Source: an uncultured Lachnospiraceae bacterium (GTDB lineage Bacteria; Bacillota; Clostridia; Lachnospirales; Lachnospiraceae). From it: 5,232 bases of DNA. The stretch lies in the NCBI GenBank assembly GCA_902783295.1, contig CACZQT010000094.1, positions 1-5,232 of the forward strand, written 5' to 3'. Shown here piece by piece: positions 1 through 4,411 of the stretch. Position 1 is the first letter of the stretch, and every line of letters begins with the position of its first letter. Under the pieces are notes generated by a model, which worked only from the letters and a program-made list of their open reading frames with translations, had not been told where the DNA came from and did not search any database. Both the position numbers and the translations under genes were made by a program.

Positions 1-127
1 AACCCATTCCATATGCCTCGCCGTAAAGCGACCGGAGACGGGCGTGTTTTCCGGGGAATGCATTTGACGGCACTGCGGATTGCGAAAGATATTACCGTTT
101 GAATGCAGATATTCAGAAACTGGGGAT
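1..127. other. Left-edge segment without an identifiable gene
   Basis: Plus-strand frame 1 is open from the window edge to a TGA at 100-102 (33 codons), so this could be the 3' end of an upstream gene, but the short peptide matches no family I recognise. Frame 2 closes at 65-67 and frame 3 within the first 24 bases. On the minus strand an ATG at 63-61 stays open to the left edge for 21 codons, but no Shine-Dalgarno site precedes it. I see no hairpin terminator between 102 and the promoter at 128. Either a gene tail or intergenic sequence is possible. Confidence 0.3.
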
Positions 128-156
128 TTGAAGTTCGCTTTGGATTATGGTATGAT
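128..156 (+). promoter_or_regulatory. Extended -10 sigma-A-type promoter for the RNase/barstar unit
   Basis: A -35-like TTGAAG (128-133) is separated by exactly 17 bases from a -10-like TATGAT (151-156). The -10 is preceded by TGG (148-150), the TGn of an extended -10 element. Transcription would start near 162-164, leaving a leader of about 25 bases before the ATG at 188. The match is good for a housekeeping Gram-positive promoter. No operator-like inverted repeat is obvious around it, so the sequence gives no sign of how it is controlled. Confidence 0.65.
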
Positions 157-174
157 CAGGAGGATTATAAAAGA

Positions 175-180
175 GGGAGG
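175..180 (+). promoter_or_regulatory. Ribosome binding site that fixes the RNase start
   Basis: GGGAGG lies 7 bases upstream of the ATG at 188. The codons from 188 encode a signal peptide starting MRKRF, so this site selects 188 over the TTG at 80 that would give a longer frame. The TTG lies upstream of the promoter and would put 36 non-signal residues in front of the signal peptide. Confidence 0.8.
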
Positions 181-187
181 ATTTTTC

Positions 188-1102
188 ATGAGGAAACGAT
201 TCCTGATCCTGCTGGCTTCCTGGCTGCTGATGCTATCGGTTTTCCCCGGCTGCAGCAGTGCTATGGCAGGAACTTTGACATCCGGCGGGCAAACCGTAAG
301 CGGGCAGCAGACGGCAGGCAGTACACAAAGCAGTTCTTCCGGTGAAACGGCAGCTCCAGTACTCCCGGAGGACGGCTCTTACAATTCAAAAGAGGAAGTA
401 GCTCTGTATCTGCATTTGTATGGGCATCTTCCGCAGAACTATATCACAAAAAAGGAGGCCCAGAATCTGGGCTGGTCAGGCGGTTCCCTGGAAAAATATG
501 CTCCCGGCAAGTCTATCGGAGGAAGCCGTTTCGGAAATTATGAAGGGATTCTTCCCGAAAAAGATGGACGGCAGTATTTTGAATGTGATATCGATACGCT
601 GGGAGAGAAAAAAAGAGGAGCGAAACGTATTGTCTGGTCTTCCGACGGCCTGATCTACTATACAGAGGATCATTACGAAACCTTCGAACTTCTGTACGAA
701 AGCGATTCCGGGACCGCAGCAGGATCCATTGCTGCAGAGTCGGAAGTAGGTTCTCTGCCTGAAGACGGTACCTACAACACCAAAGAGGAGGTGGCATTAT
801 ACCTCCATCTGTACGCCCACCTGCCCGGCAATTACATCACCAAAAAAGATGCGCAGGCTCTTGGCTGGTCCGGTGGTTCCCTGGAGCCGTACGCGCCCGG
901 CAAATCCATCGGCGGAAGCCGATTCGGGAATTATGAAGGGATCCTTCCCGAGAAAAAAGGACGGCAGTATTTTGAATGCGACATTGATACCCAGGGAAAA
1001 AAGAGCCGCGGTGCGAAACGGATCGTCTGGTCTTCGGACGGACTGATCTACTATACCGAGGATCACTACGAAACGTTTGAACTGCTTTACGGGGAGGAAT
1101 AA
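188..1102 (+). CDS. Predicted lipoprotein with two tandem barnase-family ribonuclease domains
   Basis: This is a 304-residue secreted, probably membrane-anchored guanyl-preferring ribonuclease of the barnase (N1/T1) family. Residues 1-21 are a signal peptide (MRKR, then a hydrophobic core) ending in FPGC, so Cys22 is the likely lipidated residue. Residues 23-58 form a Ser/Thr/Gly/Gln-rich linker. Barnase domain 1 spans about 59-170 and domain 2 about 190-301, joined by an acidic Ser/Ala/Gly linker (171-189). Both domains keep the residues that in barnase are Lys27, Glu73, Arg83, Arg87 and His102: here K88, E132, R143, R147, H162 and K219, E263, R274, R278, H293. Barnase Arg59 is replaced by Tyr in both (Y118, Y249). 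Classical barnase is a free secreted single domain of about 110 residues, so the duplication and lipid anchor are unusual. The barstar gene follows after one base. The family assignment is firm; surface location and activity of each domain are inferred. Confidence 0.9.
   Translation: MRKRFLILLASWLLMLSVFPGCSSAMAGTLTSGGQTVSGQQTAGSTQSSSSGETAAPVLPEDGSYNSKEEVALYLHLYGHLPQNYITKKEAQNLGWSGGSLEKYAPGKSIGGSRFGNYEGILPEKDGRQYFECDIDTLGEKKRGAKRIVWSSDGLIYYTEDHYETFELLYESDSGTAAGSIAAESEVGSLPEDGTYNTKEEVALYLHLYAHLPGNYITKKDAQALGWSGGSLEPYAPGKSIGGSRFGNYEGILPEKKGRQYFECDIDTQGKKSRGAKRIVWSSDGLIYYTEDHYETFELLYGEE
362..697 (+). repeat. Barnase domain copy 1 (coding tandem repeat)
   Basis: This is the first copy of a 336-base coding repeat, residues 59-170 of the lipoprotein. 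It starts LPEDG and ends ETFELLY, as does copy 2, which lies exactly 393 bases (131 residues) downstream. By hand alignment 101 of 112 residues are identical with no gap. Substitutions cluster at surface-type positions such as K103/P, D126/K, E140/K and K142/S. Confidence 0.9.
755..1090 (+). repeat. Barnase domain copy 2 (coding tandem repeat)
   Basis: This is the second copy of the repeat, residues 190-301. The proposed catalytic set K219, E263, R274, R278 and H293 is intact. Although the protein is about 90% identical to copy 1, third codon positions differ often: over residues 104-137 I count 13 synonymous codon differences and one amino-acid change. The duplication is therefore not recent, and both copies appear to be held by selection. 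Confidence 0.88.
1091..1098 (+). promoter_or_regulatory. Ribosome binding site of the barstar gene inside the RNase 3' end
   Basis: GGGGAGGA is encoded within the last Gly-Glu-Glu codons of the RNase gene, 5 bases before the barstar ATG at 1104. With only one base between stop and start, translation of toxin and inhibitor is probably coupled. Confidence 0.8.
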
Positions 1103-1103
1103 A

Positions 1104-1379
1104 ATGCGAACGATTCTTTTGGATGGTAAAAAGATACACAGCCGCGATGAACTTCATAACAGCCTGCAGCAGAATCTGAATCTTCCGGAATGGTACGGAA
1201 GAAACCTGGATGCCCTTTCTGACTGTCTGACGGCAGAAATGACCGATGACATACTGATTCTGCTGAAAAACAGTGATGCTTTTTCGGAAAACCTGGGCAG
1301 CTACTGGCGTTCCTTCTGCCGGGTCCTTTCGGATGCAGAAGAAGAAAGCTCTCTGGTGAGAGTAATTACTCTTTCCTGA
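1104..1379 (+). CDS. Barstar-family ribonuclease inhibitor
   Basis: This 91-residue cytoplasmic protein has no signal peptide and matches barstar along its whole length (barstar is about 90 residues). Recognisable landmarks are the N-terminal strand with DGKKI, the helix DELHNSL, the core motif LPEWYGRNLDALSDCLT (residues 27-43), and a closing strand ending VITLS. Barstar Asp39, the residue that mimics the RNA phosphate in the barnase active site, is kept as D40, and Cys40 as C41. Other contact positions differ: Tyr29 is W30, Trp38 is S39, and Glu76 aligns with D77. The start at 1104 is preferred over the in-frame ATG at 1077, which overlaps the RNase gene and lacks its own ribosome site. Its role is presumably to bind and block the upstream RNase before export. 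One inhibitor gene serves two RNase domains. Confidence 0.92.
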   Translation: MRTILLDGKKIHSRDELHNSLQQNLNLPEWYGRNLDALSDCLTAEMTDDILILLKNSDAFSENLGSYWRSFCRVLSDAEEESSLVRVITLS

Positions 1380-1410
1380 TCTTTCCGTGAAGTACAAAGA
1401 ATATTGAATG

Positions 1411-1478
1411 AGTCAGGGGGAAGTTTCTGCCTGTTCCGGCAATCCGGAACAGGCAGAAACTTCCCCCTGACTTTTTTT
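1411..1478 (+). terminator. Rho-independent terminator with a perfect 29-bp stem, between convergent units
   Basis: The arms at 1411-1439 and 1444-1472 are perfectly complementary over 29 bp, with a four-base CAAT loop (1440-1443). A run of seven T (1472-1478) follows on the plus strand, so it terminates the RNase/barstar transcript, whose last stop is at 1377-1379. On the minus strand the second CHR gene stops at 1479-1477, about five bases before the same stem. The sequence past the stem in that direction is not T-rich, so minus-strand termination would be weaker, though the hairpin could still protect the mRNA end. The stem is longer than most terminators. Confidence 0.9.
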
Positions 1479-2049
1479 ATTCTGCAAATCGAAAAACAAT
1501 CCCAATCACTGCTGCAATCAGAATCCAGACGGTCGGGTGAATTTTCGGCCATTTCTTCTGCCCTGCGAATATGGCGGCAGCAAGAATCAGGGCCGGCCAG
1601 ATTACAAGATCCGACAGTTTACCGCTGGTCTTCCATCCCGGGATGTCCATCAGAGCTACTTTCATCACGCTGATTCCTGCCGAGGCAATCAGCGCAATCG
1701 AAGCAGGCCGCAGGCCTGTAAAAACCGCCTCTACATAACGGTTTCCAAGAAAATGGTTCAGAATCTTTGCGATGATCGTAATAATGATGACCGCCGGTGT
1801 AATCAGCCCCAGGGTCGTTATTATTCCGCCCGGAATCCCTCCGGTCATGTATCCCGCGTAGGTTGCCATATTGACGCCGATCGGTCCCGGAGTAGATTCA
1901 CCCACAGCGATCATATTGGCAACATCTGCCTGAGTGAACCATCCTGTCCGTTGGGAGATATCATACAGGAAAGGCAGCGTTGCCAGACCGCCTCCCACTG
2001 AGAACAGACCGACTTTGATAAATTCAAAATACAGCTGCAGGTAGATCAT
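1477..2049 (-). CDS. chrA: CHR-family (chromate-type) transporter, second half of a two-gene pair
   Basis: This 190-residue integral membrane protein is a short-chain, single-domain member of the chromate ion transporter family. The N-terminal signature is FSVGGGLATLPFL (about residues 16-28), followed by ESTPGPIGVNMATYAGY (50-66), the paired glycine/proline motifs typical of CHR domains. Several hydrophobic segments follow, such as TTLGLITPAVIIITIIA and the C-terminal TVWILIAAVIGIVF. Its ATG overlaps the stop of the preceding CHR gene in an ATGA arrangement. Short CHR proteins usually occur as adjacent pairs that act together; in Bacillus subtilis the paired proteins have been reported to adopt opposite membrane orientations and to be needed jointly for chromate resistance. 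The physiological substrate could be chromate, sulfate or another oxyanion; the sequence does not decide. Confidence 0.9.
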   Translation of the reverse strand: MIYLQLYFEFIKVGLFSVGGGLATLPFLYDISQRTGWFTQADVANMIAVGESTPGPIGVNMATYAGYMTGGIPGGIITTLGLITPAVIIITIIAKILNHFLGNRYVEAVFTGLRPASIALIASAGISVMKVALMDIPGWKTSGKLSDLVIWPALILAAAIFAGQKKWPKIHPTVWILIAAVIGIVFRFAE

Positions 2050-2609
2050 TTACGGCCTCCTTTCTGACGGACCTGGCCCAGAAGCAGGCCGGCTGCTCCC
2101 GAAAGCAGGACCAGCACCACCGGCGAGAAAGAAACCGGAAGCAGGAAGGAGAATACCGACAGCAGAAATACAGCAAGAAAAATGCATAATGTGGGAATAT
2201 CCACAACGGACTTTTTCCACAGCCGCAGCACGGAATTAACAACCAGCACACAGACGCAGACGCGGATGCCCGCGAAAGCATTCTTCACGACCGGATACTC
2301 CGCGAAATTTCTCAGGAACGCCGCAATAATGGTAATCACGATCAGCGGAACGAAGACTACCCCCATGGAACATACGATGCCGCCGGGCAGTCTTTTCCTC
2401 TTATGACCTACAAACGTAGCCACGTTCAGTGCAATGATTCCAGGTGTACACTGGCCGATCGCAAAGTAATCTGTAAGTTCCTGATCCGTAACCCATCCCC
2501 TTTGATCGACCAGCTCCCGGGACAGGATCGGAAGCATCGCATAGCCGCCTCCAAAGGTGACCGCGCCGATCTTCGCAAAAGTCAGAAACAGATCCAGATA
2601 TTCCTGCAT
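2046..2609 (-). CDS. chrA: CHR-family (chromate-type) transporter, first half of a two-gene pair
   Basis: This 187-residue membrane protein is the partner of the following CHR gene. Signature motifs are VTFGGGYAMLPIL (about residues 17-29) and GQCTPGIIALNVATFVG (52-68). The remainder is mostly hydrophobic, with segments resembling VVFVPLIVITIIAAFL, CIFLAVFLLSVFSFLL and VVLVLLSGAAGLLLG, and a basic tail (RQKGGRK). The two proteins align with each other in motif order, as expected for halves of the duplicated CHR architecture. The start is supported by AAGGTGG, which overlaps the argS stop 9 bases upstream, so the gene appears translationally linked to argS. The pairing is normal for short CHR genes and does not look like a long two-domain gene broken by a frameshift, because each frame has its own start and ribosome site. 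Confidence 0.9.
   Translation of the reverse strand: MQEYLDLFLTFAKIGAVTFGGGYAMLPILSRELVDQRGWVTDQELTDYFAIGQCTPGIIALNVATFVGHKRKRLPGGIVCSMGVVFVPLIVITIIAAFLRNFAEYPVVKNAFAGIRVCVCVLVVNSVLRLWKKSVVDIPTLCIFLAVFLLSVFSFLLPVSFSPVVLVLLSGAAGLLLGQVRQKGGRK
2056..2061 (-). promoter_or_regulatory. Ribosome binding site of the second CHR gene
   Basis: AGGAGG on the minus strand, within a longer AGAAAGGAGG, lies six bases upstream of the ATG at 2049. It is inside the end of the first CHR gene. This near-perfect site beside the ATGA overlap shows that the second CHR frame is an independent gene. Confidence 0.85.
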
Positions 2610-2618
2610 AATACCACC

Positions 2619-4382
2619 TTACATCTGATCCGGAGCATCAAAGCCCAGAAGATCAATCCCCGTTTCCAGCACTTTGCGGGCAAGTCCCAGCAGAGCCAGC
2701 CAGCCGTTCTGCTTCTCCGGATCTTCTTCAGCAAGAATCCGGTGATCATGGTAGAAGCTGTTAAAAGCATTGGACACTTCGTAGATGTACTGGCAGATTC
2801 TGTGAGGGGCAATCCCTTCGCAGGCATCCGCAATGGCTTCATTCGCCCGCGCAAGCAGGAGCTGCAGTGCCTTTTCGGAAGCATCCCCGGCCGGACGCAG
2901 TCTGTCAGAAAGTTTTGTACCGTTCTCCTCCGCTTTGCGGAGAATGGACTTGATGCGGACCAGTGTATAGAGAATATAAGGCCCGGTATTTCCTTCGAAG
3001 GAAATAAAACGGTCCACGTCAAAAACATAGTTTTTCGTCGCCTGGTTGGAAAGGTCCCCGTATTTCAGGGCTGCCAGTCCGATGATTTCCGCGGTCTTTC
3101 TGGCCTCTGTTTCTTCCATGGTGCGGTTTTCCATGATCCGTGCAAAAACGGCTTCATCGATATCCGCAATCAGATGCTCCAGCCGCATGACGCCGCCTTC
3201 CCTGGTTTTGAACGGTTTGCCGTCTTTTCCGTTCATGGTACCAAAGCCCAGGAAGGTCAGCTTTGTTTCCGGACGAATAATGCCGGCTTTATATGCTGTT
3301 CGGAAGACCTGGGTAAAATGCATATCCTGGCGTTTATCTACCACATAAAGGATTTCATCCGGATGATAATCCTGCTCTCTCTGTACCAGGGTTGCCAGAT
3401 CTGTCGTAGCGTAAAGAGATGCACCGTCTGACTTCTGGATGATGCAGGGAGGCACCTCCTTGGTGTCACCTTCTTCTGCCACATCCACGACCATCGCTCC
3501 CTGGCTCTCATGCAGCAGCCCGGCTTCCTTCAATCCCCGGATCATATCAGGAATATACTTCTGGGCGTCGCTTTCACCCTTCCACAGATCAAAACTGACA
3601 TTCAGCTTTTCATAATTCTTCTTCAGATCATTTACGGAAATCCGCAGGATATGGCGGAACAGGGCTGTATACCCTCTGTCTCCCTGCTGCAGACGTACTG
3701 TAGCGTCATGAGCTGCTGCAGCAAAAGCCTCGTCCTCCTTGGATTTACGGCTTGCCGTCGGATAAATTTCCTCCAGATCAGAAATCGTAAATGGTGCTTC
3801 CGCCGGGTAATCTCCCTGAAATCCCGGGTCAAAATACGGAAGTTCCGGATGGCGCTGCCTGGTTTCTTCTATGATCAGTCCCATCTGAAGTCCCCAGTCC
3901 CCCAGGTGTACATCACCCAGTACTTCATAACCTGCAAAACGGTAAATCCGTTTCAGGCTTTCCCCGATGATGGCCGCCCTCAGATGACCGACATGCAGTG
4001 GTTTGGCAACGTTCGGCCCGCCGTAATCCAGAATCGCCTTTTTCCCTGCACCGGCCTGCTTCATTCCCAGTTTTTGCGCCGCCTGCATATCCTGCAGATA
4101 AGCACTTACAAAATCCGGAGAAAGAGTCAGATTGATAAAGCCGGGAGCAGCGGCTTCCGCCTTTTCAAACAAAGGACAGTTCTCCAGCTGTGCTACGATT
4201 TCCCCGGCAATGGCCAGCGGTGCCTTATGATAGCGCTTTGCGGCCGCCATGGCTCCGTTGCACTGGTATTCGCACAGATCCGGTCTGTTGCTTAAGACAA
4301 CCCCGGCCAGTTCCGGATCTATACCGCAGGCAGAAAAAGCGGGCTGCAGGGCTTCCCTGATACATTCTGTAATTGTTTTCAT
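2619..4382 (-). CDS. argS: Arginyl-tRNA synthetase
   Basis: This cytoplasmic class I aminoacyl-tRNA synthetase joins arginine to tRNA-Arg using ATP. The 587 residues match the usual bacterial length (about 550-590). An N-terminal Add1-type tRNA-binding domain covers about 1-115 (CNGAMAAAKRYHK, PGFINLTLS). The catalytic core begins with DYGGPNVAKPLHVGHLRAA (119-137), containing the HIGH-equivalent HVGH at 130-133. LGDWGLQ (160-166) and QKSDGASLYATTDLAT (316-331) are characteristic. The KMSKS position is the degenerate KTREGG (392-397), as in many ArgRS. The C-terminal DALR anticodon-binding domain runs from about 468 (YTLVRIKSI) through FYHDHRIL (543-550) to the end. No key residue seems missing. 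The start is supported by the GAGGA site at 4388-4393. It sits 29 bases after modA and 9 bases before the CHR pair. No T-box leader fits in the 29-base gap, so transcription probably enters from upstream. Confidence 0.97.
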   Translation of the reverse strand: MKTITECIREALQPAFSACGIDPELAGVVLSNRPDLCEYQCNGAMAAAKRYHKAPLAIAGEIVAQLENCPLFEKAEAAAPGFINLTLSPDFVSAYLQDMQAAQKLGMKQAGAGKKAILDYGGPNVAKPLHVGHLRAAIIGESLKRIYRFAGYEVLGDVHLGDWGLQMGLIIEETRQRHPELPYFDPGFQGDYPAEAPFTISDLEEIYPTASRKSKEDEAFAAAAHDATVRLQQGDRGYTALFRHILRISVNDLKKNYEKLNVSFDLWKGESDAQKYIPDMIRGLKEAGLLHESQGAMVVDVAEEGDTKEVPPCIIQKSDGASLYATTDLATLVQREQDYHPDEILYVVDKRQDMHFTQVFRTAYKAGIIRPETKLTFLGFGTMNGKDGKPFKTREGGVMRLEHLIADIDEAVFARIMENRTMEETEARKTAEIIGLAALKYGDLSNQATKNYVFDVDRFISFEGNTGPYILYTLVRIKSILRKAEENGTKLSDRLRPAGDASEKALQLLLARANEAIADACEGIAPHRICQYIYEVSNAFNSFYHDHRILAEEDPEKQNGWLALLGLARKVLETGIDLLGFDAPDQM

Positions 4383-4387
4383 CGTTT

Positions 4388-4393
4388 TCCTCT
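4388..4393 (-). promoter_or_regulatory. Ribosome binding site of argS
   Basis: AGAGGA on the minus strand lies 5 bases upstream of the ATG at 4382, within the AT-rich 29-base gap after modA. It supports the 587-residue start. The gap holds no hairpin or convincing promoter. Confidence 0.75.
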
Positions 4394-4411
4394 ATTTCTT
4401 TATTTACAATA

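Noticed and set aside
158..163. AGGAGG resembling a ribosome site just after the -10 box
   Set aside because: No start codon follows at suitable distance, and it lies at or before the predicted transcription start; the GGGAGG at 175-180 is the functional one.
80..187. Longer RNase frame beginning at the TTG at 80
   Set aside because: It starts upstream of the promoter, lacks a ribosome site, and would bury the signal peptide behind 36 extra residues. The ATG at 188 has a good site and begins MRKRF followed by a hydrophobic core.
1359..1372. Perfect 14-bp palindrome AGAGTAATTACTCT at the end of the barstar gene
   Set aside because: It lies within conserved coding sequence for the last barstar strand, with no nearby promoter for it to regulate; it is probably chance.
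837..1397. 186-codon minus-strand frame opposite the RNase and barstar genes
   Set aside because: It is the antisense of two clear genes, has no ribosome site and no recognisable domain. Its partial similarity to the frame at 513-797 only reflects the duplicated barnase sequence.
1477..2609. A single two-domain CHR gene split by a frameshift
   Set aside because: Each half has its own start, strong ribosome site and CHR signature, and short CHR genes normally occur as such pairs.
2403..3431. 342-codon plus-strand frame opposite argS and the first CHR gene
   Set aside because: It runs antisense to a complete, motif-rich argS and has no domain or ribosome site; it is a long shadow frame.
3510..4295. 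261-codon plus-strand frame opposite argS
   Set aside because: Same reasons: antisense to conserved ArgRS catalytic sequence and no independent support.
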